From the NCBI RefSeq assembly GCF_014697355.1, contig NZ_JACJRQ010000058.1, positions 1 to 44,625 on the forward strand: a stretch of 44,625 nucleotides of DNA, read 5' to 3'. The stretch comes from Nostoc calcicola FACHB-3891. Lineage in GTDB: Bacteria; Cyanobacteriota; Cyanobacteriia; Cyanobacteriales; Nostocaceae. Under the pieces are notes generated by a model that was not told where the DNA came from, did not search any database, and saw nothing but the letters and a program-made list of their open reading frames with translations. The translations under genes were made by a program, and so were the position numbers. Shown here piece after piece: positions 8,311 to 17,389 of this stretch; positions within the stretch are counted from its first letter, which is position 1; each line of letters begins with the position of its first letter.

Positions 8311-11300
8311 ATGGCTAATCCAGTTTTAAATCTATCTGACCTCAACGGCAGCAACGGCTTTGTGATTAACGGCATTAATGCGGATGACTTCTCAGGCGGC
8401 TCCGTCAGCAATGCTGGAGATATCAACGGCGACGGCTTTGACGACCTGATTATCGGGGCTTCTGGTGCCGACCCCAACGGTAAGAATTTTGCCGGTTCAA
8501 GCTACGTGGTGTTTGGCAGCAGTAGTGGCTTTGGAGCTAGTCTCAACCTTTCCTCCCTCAATGGCAGTAACGGCTTTGTGATTAATGGCATTAATGCGGG
8601 TGACTTCTCAGGCAATTCTGTAAGCAATGCGGGAGATATCAACGGCGACTGCTTTGACGACCTGATTATTGGAGCAAGAAATCCTTCCTTCGCCAACTAC
8701 GGTCAGCCTCAGGTAGGGTCAAGCTACGTGGTGTTTGGCAGCAGTAGTAGCTTTAGTGTCCAACTCAACCTCTCTTCCTTGGATGGCAGCAACGGCTTTG
8801 TGATTAATGGTTTTAATAAATATGACTACTCAGGCGATTCTGTCAGCAGTGCGGGAGATATCAACGGCGACGGCATTGATGACCTGATTATCGGGGCAAA
8901 TGCCAACCCCAACGGTCAGGCCAGAGCCGGGTCAAGCTACGTGGTGTTTGGCAGCAGCAGTGGCTTTAGTGCCGAACTCAACCTCTCAATCCTCAATGGC
9001 AGCAACGGCTTTGTGATTAATGGCATTAATAGCTTTGACTACTCAGGCAATTCTGTCAGCAGTGCGGGAGATATCAACGGCGACGGCTTTGACGACCTAA
9101 TTATCGGCGCACCATTTGCCGACCCCAACGGTCAGGACAGAGCCGGGTCAAGCTACGTGGTGTTTGGCAGCAGCAGTGGCTTTAGCGCCCAACTCAACCT
9201 CTCAACCTTAGATGGCAGCAATGGCTTTGTGATTAACGGCATTAATGAGTTTGACGACTCAGGCATCTCCGTCAGCAGTGCGGGAGATATCAACGGCGAC
9301 AGCTTTGACGACCTAATTATCGGGGCAAGAGGTGCCGACCCCAACGGTCAGAATCAAGCCGGGTCAAGCTACGTGGTGTTTGGCAGCAGCAGTGGCTTTA
9401 GTACCGAACTCAACCTCTCAACTCTCAATGGCAGCAACGGCTTTGTGATTAACGGCATTAATGCGAATGACTTCTCAGGCAGCTCCGTCAGCAGTGCGGG
9501 AGATATCAACGGCGACGGCATTGGCGACCTGATTATCGGGGCAAGCGATGCCGACCCCAACGGTCAGGACAGAGCCGGGTCAAGCTACGTGGTGTTTGGC
9601 AGCAGCAGTGGGTTTGGTGCAGGCTTCAACCTTTCATCTCTCAATGGTAGCGAGGGCTTTGTGATTAACGGCATTAATAGCTATGACAGCTCAGGCTACT
9701 CGGTCAGCAGTGCGGGAGATATCAACCGTGACGGTTTTGACGACCTGATTATCGGCGCAAGAGGTGCCGACCCCAACGGTCAGCGTAGTGCCGGGTCAAG
9801 CTACGTGGTGTTTGGTTTTGCATCTGGTACACCTACTAATCAACCTCCTGTTGCGGTTAATGACACCGCTACCACCGACGCAGACACTGCCGTTAATATA
9901 GAAGTCTTAGCTAACGACAGCAACTCCTTAACAGTGACAGCTATTAACGGTACGACAATTGTTGTTGGCAGTGCCATTACCCTGAGTTCTGGTGCTTTAG
10001 TTACCGTGAATGCTGATGGCAGTTTGACCTATGACCCGAATGCTTTATTTGATGCTTTGGCTGTCGATGAAAGCAGCACTGACAGCTTTACATACACAAC
10101 TAACAATGGCAGCTTAACTAATACAGCTAGGGTTAATTTGACTATTAAGGGAGTCAATGACGCACCGAAGGTGATTTCAGGTTTTAACCTTTCCACCCTC
10201 AATGGCAGCAATGGCTTTGTGATTAATGGTATTAATAGCGGTGACGAATCAGGCTACTCCGTCAGCAGTGCAGGAGATATCAACAGTGACGGTTTGGACG
10301 ACGTGATTATCGGGGCAAGAAGTGCCTCCCCCAACGGTCAGAATCAAGCCGGGTCAAGCTACGTGGTGTTTGGCAGCAGCAGTGGCTTTAGTGCCCAACT
10401 CAACCTCTTTTCCCTCAATGGCAGCAATGGCTTTGTGATTAATGGCATTAATAGCCTTGACCGCTCAGGCTACTCCGTCAGCAGTGCAGGAGATATCAAC
10501 GGTGACGGTTTGGACGATGTGATTATCGGGGCAACAAATGCCGGTCAGCTTCGTGCCGGGTCAAGCTACGTGGTGTTTGGCAGCAGCAGTGGCTTTAGTG
10601 CCCAACTCAACCTCTCAACCCTCAATGGCAGCAACGGCTTTGTGATTAATAGTATTAATAGGTATGACCGCTCAGGCTACTCGGTCAGCAGTGCGGGCGA
10701 CATAAACGGTGACGGTCTGGACGATGTGATTATCGGGGCACCAAATGCCGACCCCAACGGTCAGCGTAGTGCTGGGTCAAGCTACGTGGTGTTTGGCAGC
10801 AGCAGTGGTTTTAGTGCCCAACTCAACCTCTTTTCCCTCAATGGCAGCAACGGCTTTGTGATTAATGGTATTAAGACCTATGACGGCTCAGGCATCTCCG
10901 TCAGCAGTGCGGGCGACATCAACGGTGACGGTTTGGACGACCTAATTATCGGGGCATATCGTGCCGACCCCAACGGTCAGAATTATGCCGGGTCAAGCTA
11001 CGTGGTGTTTGGCAGCAGCAGTGGCTTTAGTGCCCAACTCAACCTCTCAACCCTCAATGGCAGCAATGGCTTTGTGATTAATGGTATTAATAGCCTTGAC
11101 AACTCAGGCAGATCCGTCAGCAGTGCGGGCGACATCAACGGTGACGGCTTTGGCGACCTAATTATCGGGGCACTATTTGCCGACCCCAACGGTCAGAATT
11201 ATGCCGGGTCAAGCTACGTGGTGTTTGGCAGCAGCAGTGGCTTTAGTGCCCAACTTAACCTCTCAACCCTCAATGGCAGCAATGGCTTTGTGATTAATGG

Positions 11301-13296
11301 TATTAATAGCGATGATTTCTCAGGCAAATCCGTCAGCAGTGCGGGCGACATCAACGGTGACGGCTTTGACGACCTGATTATCGCGGTACCATATGCCGAC
11401 CCCAATGGTCAGCTTGCTGCCGGGTCAAGCTACGTGGTGTTTGGCAGCAGTAGTGGCTTTAGTGCCCAACTCAACCTCTCAACTGTTGATGGCAGCAACG
11501 GCTTTGTGATTAACGGCATTGATAGCCGTGATTTCTTAGGCAGATCTGTCAGCAGTGCAGGAGACATCAACAATGACGGCTTTGACGACCTGATTATCGG
11601 GGCACCATTTGCCGACGCCAACGGTCAGTTTCTTGCCGGGGAGAGCTACGTGGTGTTTGGCTTTGGGACTGCGGCTACAACTAACGAAGATACTACGGTG
11701 ACAATCCTGGCGACCAACATTTTAGGTGGATATACAGATGTAGACGGTGATACCTTAACCATTAGTGACTTTACTAACCCCACTAACGGCACACTCACAC
11801 TCAACAACAACTCTACACCAGACAACCCCAGCGACGACTTCTTCATCTACACCCCCAATGCCAACTTCAACGGCACTGACAGCTTCAATTTCACTGTCAG
11901 TGATGTTAATGGCGGCAACACTACAGGTACTTTTAACCTCAAGGTACTGCCCGTCAACGATGCACCCGTTGCCGTCAATGATACTTTGACTGCTGGTTTT
12001 AATACTCCTGTAACCATCCTTGCAAGTACTCTGCTGGCTAATGATACCGACATCAATGGCAATAACCTTAGCATTACTGGTGTTAGCGGTGCAATCAACG
12101 GTACTGCTGTGCTGAATAATAACGGCACACCGACTAACTCGGCAGATGATTTCATTGTCTTTACGCCATTTACTGGGTTTAGTGGCAATGCCAACTTCAA
12201 CTACACCATCAGCGATGGTAGCCTCAATAGTACTGCTAACGTGGCGATCGCAGTTGGTACTAACATCATTGACAGCGAAGGCAGTGACAACTTTTCTGGG
12301 ACTGACGGCAACGATAACATCTTTGGCAATGGCGGCAATGATACCATCTCTGGCAGTGGCGGCAATGATACCATCTCTGGTGGCACTGGTAATGATACTT
12401 TTGTCTTCCGTCTTGGTGATGGCAATGACACCATTACTGATTTTAGTGGAATCGGCACTGGCTCAAATCCATCAGCAACGGTGATTAGCCGACTCGATAC
12501 TTTGCAATTTATCGGTTCGGGATTGACTGCTCGAAATCTGCAATTAACTCAAAATGGTAATAACTTAGAACTGACATTTTTGGATGCGCCTTCTAGCAAA
12601 GTTACCCTGCAAAACTTCCAATTGCAAAACCTGGATAATCTGCCAGCACGTGGTTCGCGACAAGCTTATGGTAATATCTTGTTTGATGGACAAACCCAAA
12701 TAACTGACAGTTTTGATGTCTTCGATGCCAACTCCACTCAAAGTATTGTCTTTAACAAGAATACTGTCACTTTCCTCAATGACCTGAACAATAACGTCGA
12801 GGGTTTTTATAACTCCAATGATGTAATTAATGCTCAAGGCGGTAATGACATCGTTAATGGTAATAGTGGCGATGATTTATTGCGGGGTGGCTCTGGCAAT
12901 GATAGTCTCATCGGTGGACGAGGTAATGATACTCTTGTGGGTGGTGTAGGTGCTGACTTTTTCGTTTACAACAGCAATGCTCAGTTTACTACTACTGCTG
13001 TTGGTGTTGATACCATTACTGATTTCAACAGGTCTGAAGGTGACAAGATTGTACTGGATAAGACTACCTTTAGTGCAATTACTTCGGCTGTGGGAACAGG
13101 TTTCAGCAATGCCAATGATTTTCAAATCACGAATTTAGGGGGGACTAGCACGGCGACAATTGTCTACGATTCTGTGAGTGGGCAGTTGTTCTACAACCAA
13201 AATGGCAGCGCAGCGGGTTTTGGCAGTGGTGGTTTATTTGCAACTCTAGTTGGTGCGCCAACTCTTACAGCATCAGATTTTTTGTTGCAAGCATAG
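8311..13296 (+). CDS. RTX-type exoprotein with two seven-repeat FG-GAP propellers
   Basis: A 1661-residue secreted, calcium-dependent, adhesin-like protein. There is no N-terminal signal peptide. The C-terminal nonapeptide RTX repeats (GGNDTISGG type, about residues 1330-1370 and 1515-1550) and the end LTASDFLLQA fit type I secretion. Order: seven FG-GAP units of about 72 residues (to about 510), a VCBS/cadherin-like domain (about 510-620), seven more FG-GAP units (about 625-1120), two cadherin-like domains (about 1120-1310), then RTX. Each FG-GAP unit has LNLSxLNGSNGFVINGI, the calcium loop DINGDGFDDLIIGA, and AGSSYVVFG. Seven such units make one integrin-alpha-type propeller. No ABC exporter gene lies nearby. 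ATG follows AAGGAG. Cell-surface or sheath adhesion is inferred. Confidence 0.93.
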   Translation: MANPVLNLSDLNGSNGFVINGINADDFSGGSVSNAGDINGDGFDDLIIGASGADPNGKNFAGSSYVVFGSSSGFGASLNLSSLNGSNGFVINGINAGDFSGNSVSNAGDINGDCFDDLIIGARNPSFANYGQPQVGSSYVVFGSSSSFSVQLNLSSLDGSNGFVINGFNKYDYSGDSVSSAGDINGDGIDDLIIGANANPNGQARAGSSYVVFGSSSGFSAELNLSILNGSNGFVINGINSFDYSGNSVSSAGDINGDGFDDLIIGAPFADPNGQDRAGSSYVVFGSSSGFSAQLNLSTLDGSNGFVINGINEFDDSGISVSSAGDINGDSFDDLIIGARGADPNGQNQAGSSYVVFGSSSGFSTELNLSTLNGSNGFVINGINANDFSGSSVSSAGDINGDGIGDLIIGASDADPNGQDRAGSSYVVFGSSSGFGAGFNLSSLNGSEGFVINGINSYDSSGYSVSSAGDINRDGFDDLIIGARGADPNGQRSAGSSYVVFGFASGTPTNQPPVAVNDTATTDADTAVNIEVLANDSNSLTVTAINGTTIVVGSAITLSSGALVTVNADGSLTYDPNALFDALAVDESSTDSFTYTTNNGSLTNTARVNLTIKGVNDAPKVISGFNLSTLNGSNGFVINGINSGDESGYSVSSAGDINSDGLDDVIIGARSASPNGQNQAGSSYVVFGSSSGFSAQLNLFSLNGSNGFVINGINSLDRSGYSVSSAGDINGDGLDDVIIGATNAGQLRAGSSYVVFGSSSGFSAQLNLSTLNGSNGFVINSINRYDRSGYSVSSAGDINGDGLDDVIIGAPNADPNGQRSAGSSYVVFGSSSGFSAQLNLFSLNGSNGFVINGIKTYDGSGISVSSAGDINGDGLDDLIIGAYRADPNGQNYAGSSYVVFGSSSGFSAQLNLSTLNGSNGFVINGINSLDNSGRSVSSAGDINGDGFGDLIIGALFADPNGQNYAGSSYVVFGSSSGFSAQLNLSTLNGSNGFVINGINSDDFSGKSVSSAGDINGDGFDDLIIAVPYADPNGQLAAGSSYVVFGSSSGFSAQLNLSTVDGSNGFVINGIDSRDFLGRSVSSAGDINNDGFDDLIIGAPFADANGQFLAGESYVVFGFGTAATTNEDTTVTILATNILGGYTDVDGDTLTISDFTNPTNGTLTLNNNSTPDNPSDDFFIYTPNANFNGTDSFNFTVSDVNGGNTTGTFNLKVLPVNDAPVAVNDTLTAGFNTPVTILASTLLANDTDINGNNLSITGVSGAINGTAVLNNNGTPTNSADDFIVFTPFTGFSGNANFNYTISDGSLNSTANVAIAVGTNIIDSEGSDNFSGTDGNDNIFGNGGNDTISGSGGNDTISGGTGNDTFVFRLGDGNDTITDFSGIGTGSNPSATVISRLDTLQFIGSGLTARNLQLTQNGNNLELTFLDAPSSKVTLQNFQLQNLDNLPARGSRQAYGNILFDGQTQITDSFDVFDANSTQSIVFNKNTVTFLNDLNNNVEGFYNSNDVINAQGGNDIVNGNSGDDLLRGGSGNDSLIGGRGNDTLVGGVGADFFVYNSNAQFTTTAVGVDTITDFNRSEGDKIVLDKTTFSAITSAVGTGFSNANDFQITNLGGTSTATIVYDSVSGQLFYNQNGSAAGFGSGGLFATLVGAPTLTASDFLLQA
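8323..9830 (+). repeat. Seven tandem ~216-bp repeats encoding FG-GAP block 1
   Basis: Seven copies are highly alike at the DNA level (for example GGCTTTGTGATTAACGGCAT and AGCTACGTGGTGTTTGGC recur in each). Most have exactly 216-bp spacing; copies 2 and 3 differ slightly in length. The last unit ends with FGFASGTP where the others have FGSSSGF. Confidence 0.9.
10180..11670 (+). repeat. Seven tandem ~216-bp repeats encoding FG-GAP block 2
   Basis: A second run of seven units follows the VCBS-like domain. Units here are closer to each other (AQLNLSTLNGSNGF repeated almost unchanged) than to most of block 1, which suggests recent internal duplication or gene conversion. The last unit ends FGFGTA, again marking the end of a closed propeller. 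Confidence 0.9.
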
Positions 13297-13353
13297 TTTG
13301 CTCAAAACACGGAATTTGACGCACCTAGCTTCCCGCAGGGTAGACGAAGGTAT

Positions 13354-13428
13354 TCATATCATGTCCGGTTGAATACTTATCATTCAGACTGACGTTTTCA
13401 GACATCCTCTTAGGCGGACATGATATGA
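13354..13428. repeat. MITE-like 75-bp element with 14-bp perfect terminal inverted repeats
   Basis: TCATATCATGTCCG (13354-13367) and CGGACATGATATGA (13415-13428) are exact reverse complements. The interior is non-coding. A related copy lies at 14901-14991 on the other side of the permease gene. Confidence 0.7.
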
Positions 13429-13455
13429 CTTGTGAATTCTGAATTTTGAATTCTG

Positions 13456-14793
13456 CTACAGCAAAAAGCGAACTAACACATAAAAAGCCGAAGTTACTAA
13501 TTGCAATAACATCACTGGAATACCGTAGTGCAAAAAAGTTTTAAACGATATTCGTCGTCCATGCTGCTCAGAAATACCCGCAGCTACGATATTAGACGAT
13601 GCTCCTACTAGTGTGCCATTACCTCCCAAAGTTGCACCAAACATCATCGCATAAAACAGTGGTAATACTTCCGGGGGAAACTGTCCTTGAAAATCTTGTG
13701 CTAGAACTTCTGCGGGTGCTAAACCAACAGTGACAATATACTGTTTGAGTAAAGGCACCATCCCCACCACTAAAGGAATATTAGGCACTACGCTAGATAA
13801 TATCCCTACAAAAAATAACAAAAATAGCGAACCCAGGATAATATTTTTTCCTAAAATAGCTGCCAAGATTCCTGATAAACTATTGATTACGCCAGTTTTT
13901 TCCAGCCCCCCTATTAGCACAAAAATACTCATAAAAAATATTAATGTACTCCAATCTACATCCCGCAAAATATTATTAACTGAATCAATTTTGCTATGAT
14001 GAGATAACAGCAAAGCTAAAGCTGCTCCTAACAAAGCTACAGCAGCAGGAGAGATGGGAACTGGCAGAGATTCTCCAATCACAAAAAACACCAGGACAAA
14101 AAATACAATAACTGCACCCACACTCAAAACTCGCGGATGATTAATTTGGGGATGTGGCAATTCTTCGAGATTATCTAGTTGTGTATTCCAAATTTTCCCG
14201 AATAAAAATGGTAGTGTTATGATTACTGTGAGAACAGCAATTACTCCTCCTAAACTCAATTTCAATAAATAGTCAGTAAAGCTGATATTGACGGCATCAC
14301 CAACAATAAATGTAGCTGGATCGCCTACTAAAGTCAGCAGTCCCGCACTATTAGCAACAAATACCATTAAAATCAATAAAGGTACGAAATTTATCCCAAT
14401 TTCCTGCGCCATTGGTGGAATTAAAGGTGCTAACAACATGACTGTTGTAGCGTTTGGCAAAACGGCACAAATAGGTGTGACAATACCGACAATACCAAGT
14501 AGTAGACGCTTGCCTTTTCCCTTGGCAATGATGACTATTTGAGTAGCTAAATATTCAAATATTTTGGTAGGTTCAAAAGCCCGTACTAACACCATCACTC
14601 CAAAGAATAAACCAAGTGTTCCATGACTATTGCCGATGTAACCAACAGCTTGTTCTAAAGTCATGACGTTGGTAAACACTAATAATAATGCTCCCAATAA
14701 TGCAGCAATGGTGAGATGTATCCATTCTGTCATGACTAAAATGATAACGCCGATAAATGTAATCACACTAAGAATGGCTTGCCAGTTTTCCAC
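13456..14793 (-). CDS. ArsB/NhaD-family (ion transporter superfamily) permease
   Basis: A 445-residue integral membrane protein with about 11-12 hydrophobic segments throughout. The sequence around residues 105-170 (VLPNATTVMLLAPLIPPMA and VFVANSAGLLTLVGDPATFI) matches the conserved helical-hairpin regions of the ArsB/NhaD/CitMHS permeases. A second matching hairpin occurs near residues 385-410 (GATLGGNGTLVGASSNIVAA). Members of this superfamily move Na+/H+, arsenite or organic/inorganic anions, and the sequence alone does not tell which. No ars genes are adjacent, so an Na+/H+ antiporter or anion carrier is more likely than an arsenite pump. ATG 14793 has a weak AGGAG (in CTTCAGGAGTTAG) nearby. 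MITE-like copies flank the gene on both sides. Confidence 0.85.
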   Translation of the reverse strand: MENWQAILSVITFIGVIILVMTEWIHLTIAALLGALLLVFTNVMTLEQAVGYIGNSHGTLGLFFGVMVLVRAFEPTKIFEYLATQIVIIAKGKGKRLLLGIVGIVTPICAVLPNATTVMLLAPLIPPMAQEIGINFVPLLILMVFVANSAGLLTLVGDPATFIVGDAVNISFTDYLLKLSLGGVIAVLTVIITLPFLFGKIWNTQLDNLEELPHPQINHPRVLSVGAVIVFFVLVFFVIGESLPVPISPAAVALLGAALALLLSHHSKIDSVNNILRDVDWSTLIFFMSIFVLIGGLEKTGVINSLSGILAAILGKNIILGSLFLLFFVGILSSVVPNIPLVVGMVPLLKQYIVTVGLAPAEVLAQDFQGQFPPEVLPLFYAMMFGATLGGNGTLVGASSNIVAAGISEQHGRRISFKTFLHYGIPVMLLQLVTSAFYVLVRFLL

Positions 14794-14830
14794 ACCCTAA
14801 CTCCTGAAGTTTAATTGATTGGATAGTAGC

Positions 14831-14855
14831 GAAAAAAGCCACCTAAATTTAGGTG
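14831..14855 (-). terminator. Possible intrinsic terminator ahead of the permease gene
   Basis: The 16-bp palindrome CACCTAAATTTAGGTG (14840-14855) is followed on the minus strand by GCTTTTTTCG. It could end transcripts coming from the stress-protein gene upstream, or be part of the leader of the permease gene, which starts about 40 bp further on. Confidence 0.4.
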
Positions 14856-14900
14856 ACTTGTCTATGATTACAATTTTTTGAAGAATTCAGAACTCAGAAC

Positions 14901-14991
14901 TCATATCATGTCCGGAAAAAGACTTATTATTTAGACCGACGCTCTTACGCAGAGAAATTTTAATGATAAGTGATTAGTCGAATATGATATC
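14901..14991. repeat. Second, degenerate copy of the TCATATCATGTCCG element
   Basis: The left end TCATATCATGTCCGG is intact. The right end (AATATGATATCA) is a decayed inverted copy. The two copies share the internal word CTTAT near the left end and a GACGxTxTT segment. Confidence 0.5.
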
Positions 14992-15092
14992 AAAATTCAG
15001 AATCAAGAATGAATGTGGAGGATTGTAACCATAGGTATCAACTTAAGCTCAAATGCTTATCTCCCACACGCATTTTAACCCCACCCCTTAGT

Positions 15093-15116
15093 CCCCTCCC
15101 CGCCTGCGGGGAGGGG
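15093..15116. repeat. GC-rich hairpin, 11-bp perfect arms
   Basis: CCCCTCCCCGC (15093-15103) pairs with GCGGGGAGGGG (15106-15116). It is embedded in a dispersed repeat (about 15030-15190) that starts with GGTATCAACTTAAGC, resembling the IS terminal repeat at the window edges (GGTGTCAACTTAAGC). No gene lies in 14992-15291. Confidence 0.6.
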
Positions 15117-15291
15117 ATGTTTTGGCTTTAGACAAAACTGAGGTGGGGTGACGCGGTGAGTCAGTTTTCCAGATACCGTGAAAAGTCAGCTCTATCCACC
15201 AGTCGGACTCCAATTAATTCTGACTCCTGAATTCTGACTCCTGACTCCTGAATTCTATTTTGATAAAAATTATTGAAATTCTGAATAGTGA

Positions 15292-15927
15292 TTATTCATC
15301 AATACAACTAGGAATGCCCAAAACGGCGCAGGGAAAATCAGAATCTAGTGCCTCAATCATGGGATGATCGACAGATTTACAACCTACAAACAGTATATCG
15401 GCAGTTTCTAATTCCACGACTTTTTTAAGTTCTGTGGAAATGGAACCAAATCGTAAATGAGATTTGAAACAACCTTGCCATTCTTCAGCCAGACTTCGTG
15501 CTTGCCAAAGAATTTTATCTGCTTGTTGTAGGGGAGTGATGACTGTCTGCAATTTTGGTTGAGTTAAGACAAGGGTGGCAGATTTTGATATTTCACTAAC
15601 CTGACATTCTAATGAAGGCTGTTGTATCGGAAAATTCAAGATATTTGGATACTGGCTGCTTTGGTTATCTTCTAACACATAAACAGCTTGAACTGTGACT
15701 TCTGCATTGGTGGCTAAGCGTGTTTGATGGGCAATCCAAAAGGCAATATCCAATGCTGTATGACTGTTAGGAGAAGCATCATAAGCAACAATTAAGTTAA
15801 CTGAACTTGCTGCGGTCGATTGTTGAGAAAATTGATTTTTTGGTTCTGGCAATAATACCATTTGTTCAATTAAGTCATTTCGACCTATGGCACTTTGCAG
15901 ACGTGCTAACATTGGCTTAATTTTCAC
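15292..15927 (-). CDS. Universal stress protein (UspA-like) family protein
   Basis: A 211-residue soluble protein. After an N-terminal segment of about 45 residues comes a Usp-like core: NLIVAYDASPNSHTALDIAF (first strand and helix, with the early Asp) and later ILFVGCKSVDHPMIEALDSD near the end. The usual ATP-loop GxxGxxxxG(S/T) is not clearly kept, so ATP binding is doubtful. The start is GTG 15927, with GGAG about 10 bp upstream; ATG at residue 6 is an alternative. The gene stands alone, behind a c-di-AMP-type riboswitch (16110-16335) and a terminator-like hairpin. This points to control by osmotic or potassium signalling. Confidence 0.75.
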   Translation of the reverse strand: MKIKPMLARLQSAIGRNDLIEQMVLLPEPKNQFSQQSTAASSVNLIVAYDASPNSHTALDIAFWIAHQTRLATNAEVTVQAVYVLEDNQSSQYPNILNFPIQQPSLECQVSEISKSATLVLTQPKLQTVITPLQQADKILWQARSLAEEWQGCFKSHLRFGSISTELKKVVELETADILFVGCKSVDHPMIEALDSDFPCAVLGIPSCIDE

Positions 15928-16075
15928 AGCTTTACTTCTCCAAATGAAATGAACTAGTAATGAGAAGCAGGGAAACCAATTTTGGATTTTGTCATTTGTC
16001 CTTTGTCATTTGTCCTTTACAAATCACCAAGGACTAATGACCAATCACTAATGACTAAAATTTAAAATCGGTAGA

Positions 16076-16122
16076 GGAAACCCCAATAACAACTGTATTA
16101 CAGCCAAAGTCTTGGGGGTTCC
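16076..16122 (-). terminator. Terminator-like stem downstream of the stress-gene riboswitch
   Basis: On the minus strand GGAACCCCC (16122 downward) can pair with GGGGTTTCC (about 16085 to 16076) across a loop of about 25 nt, followed by a T-rich stretch (TCTACCGATTTTAAATTTT). Its position between aptamer and gene makes it a candidate expression platform. Confidence 0.45.
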
Positions 16123-16335
16123 TTCCATTGCCTACGGAGTTAGCTGACGGGCTAAGACTGGAAGGTGTCTCTCTCTTGGAAGTATTGAGTGCTGAGTACT
16201 GAGTTAATATTAATAATTACTAACTCCTAATTCTTAACTCCTAACTCCTTACTTTCTATGAGATTAGCCCCACAATATGGTTCCTCCGCTTCAAATCGAG
16301 CTTTGATGAATTTGAATTAGGCTACCCGCTAAAAA
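16110..16335 (-). promoter_or_regulatory. c-di-AMP riboswitch (ydaO-yuaA class) upstream of the Usp gene
   Basis: Read on the minus strand, the segment contains the class signatures in order: AGCCTAATTCA, GAAGCGGAGGAACCATATTG with TGGGG, and TTAGCCCGTCAGCTAACTCC with GTAGGC. The last block is closed by a stem CCTTCCA..TGGAAGG. The copy at 19925-20185 keeps the same unpaired bases but closes with CTCTCA..TGAGAG, a compensatory change that supports a real RNA fold. The variable region between the two conserved blocks is filled with GGAGTTA-type short repeats. By family knowledge, such riboswitches usually turn expression off when c-di-AMP binds. The gene start is about 180 bp downstream. Confidence 0.85.
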
Positions 16336-16349
16336 AATGATAATCTAGT

Positions 16350-17189
16350 TTACTCGTCTTGTGTGAAATATCGATCTAGGAAATTTAGGGCGTGGTTGCG
16401 GAGTTCAAAATATTCTTTTGAGTTTCGCATGGCGGCCCGATCGCGTGGATGCTCAAAAGGAACTTCTAAGATCTCCCCAATATTAGCAGCTGGGCCGTTG
16501 GTCATTAAGACGATGCGATCGGACATATAAATTGCTTCGTCTACATCGTGGGTAATCATCATCACTGCTTGGCGATTATTTTCCCAAATATCCAATACTT
16601 GCCGCTGCAATTTACCGCGAGTGAGTGCATCTAGCGCTCCAAAAGGTTCATCCATGAGTAACATTTTGGGACGAATTGCTAAAGCTCTGGCAATACCTAC
16701 CCGTTGTTTCATACCTCCAGAAAGTTCATCAGGATACTTATCAGCCGCCGCCGTTAAGTTTACCATTGACAAGTGTTGGTTTACAATGCTAATTTTCTCA
16801 GCGCGATTAGCATTTTTTAACACTTCATCCACAGCTAAACGGATATTTTCTCGCACTGTTAACCAAGGTAACAATGCGTAATTCTGAAACACCATCATTC
16901 GCTCTGCTCCTGGCTTGCGAATTTCTTTTCCATCTAAACGTACTGAGCCAGAAGTTGCTTTTTCTAAACCACCGATAATCTTCAGTAGCGTTGATTTTCC
17001 ACAACCAGAGTGACCAATTACAGAAATATATTCATTTTCACCAATTGTCAGATTAACTTTGTCTAACACAACAAAATCATCTTTATCTGGTGTCGGATAA
17101 GACTTGACTAAATTTTCAATTTCTAAAAATCCAGGACGGGGCATAACTTTGTTCTGAGTATCAATAGGTAATGAGGTATATTTCATCAT
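16350..17189 (-). CDS. ABC transporter ATPase, NrtD/CmpD/SsuB type
   Basis: About 279 residues in the chosen frame. It has a Walker A GHSGCGKST, a Q-loop MVFQNYALLPWLTV, the ABC signature LSGGMKQRVGIARALA, a Walker B LLMDEPFGALD, and a switch His in MMITHDVDEA. These, and the NYALLPW wording, place it with the nitrate/bicarbonate/cyanate/sulfonate importer ATPases. The open frame extends upstream to 17258, but that part is translated AT-rich repeat; ATG 17189 is preceded by TGGAG at good spacing, so I start there. It is the last gene of a permease - binding protein - ATPase operon on the minus strand. The second, fused ATPase/binding subunit (NrtC/CmpC) is absent. Confidence 0.9.
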   Translation of the reverse strand: MMKYTSLPIDTQNKVMPRPGFLEIENLVKSYPTPDKDDFVVLDKVNLTIGENEYISVIGHSGCGKSTLLKIIGGLEKATSGSVRLDGKEIRKPGAERMMVFQNYALLPWLTVRENIRLAVDEVLKNANRAEKISIVNQHLSMVNLTAAADKYPDELSGGMKQRVGIARALAIRPKMLLMDEPFGALDALTRGKLQRQVLDIWENNRQAVMMITHDVDEAIYMSDRIVLMTNGPAANIGEILEVPFEHPRDRAAMRNSKEYFELRNHALNFLDRYFTQDE

Positions 17190-17209
17190 CAAATGCTCCA
17201 GCAATAATT

Positions 17210-17362
17210 CAATCAATTTTGGATTTTGAATTTTGGATTTTGGATTGATTCTGAGCAAGAGGGTGCTGGGTTATTGAGGATTTTAGATTTATTCCGCCCA
17301 CGAGGGGCGCGGCTTGCACCAAAAATCTAAAATCTAAAATCCAAAATCTAAAATCTAAAATT
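17210..17362. repeat. Short tandem AAAATC(C/T) repeats
   Basis: Runs of CAAAATC(C/T)AAAATC words and their complements occupy the binding-protein/ATPase gap. Copies at 17216-17250 and 17322-17360 face each other and can form a long stem. They are the 7-10-bp short tandemly repeated sequences typical of Nostoc-type spacers. Confidence 0.7.
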
Positions 17363-17389
17363 CCTACGGTCAATATTTGAACTTCGTAT

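Noticed and set aside
8214..11846. Series of minus-strand frames of about 63 codons spaced 216 bp apart
   Set aside because: They are antisense shadows of the FG-GAP repeats; the regular spacing simply follows the repeat unit.
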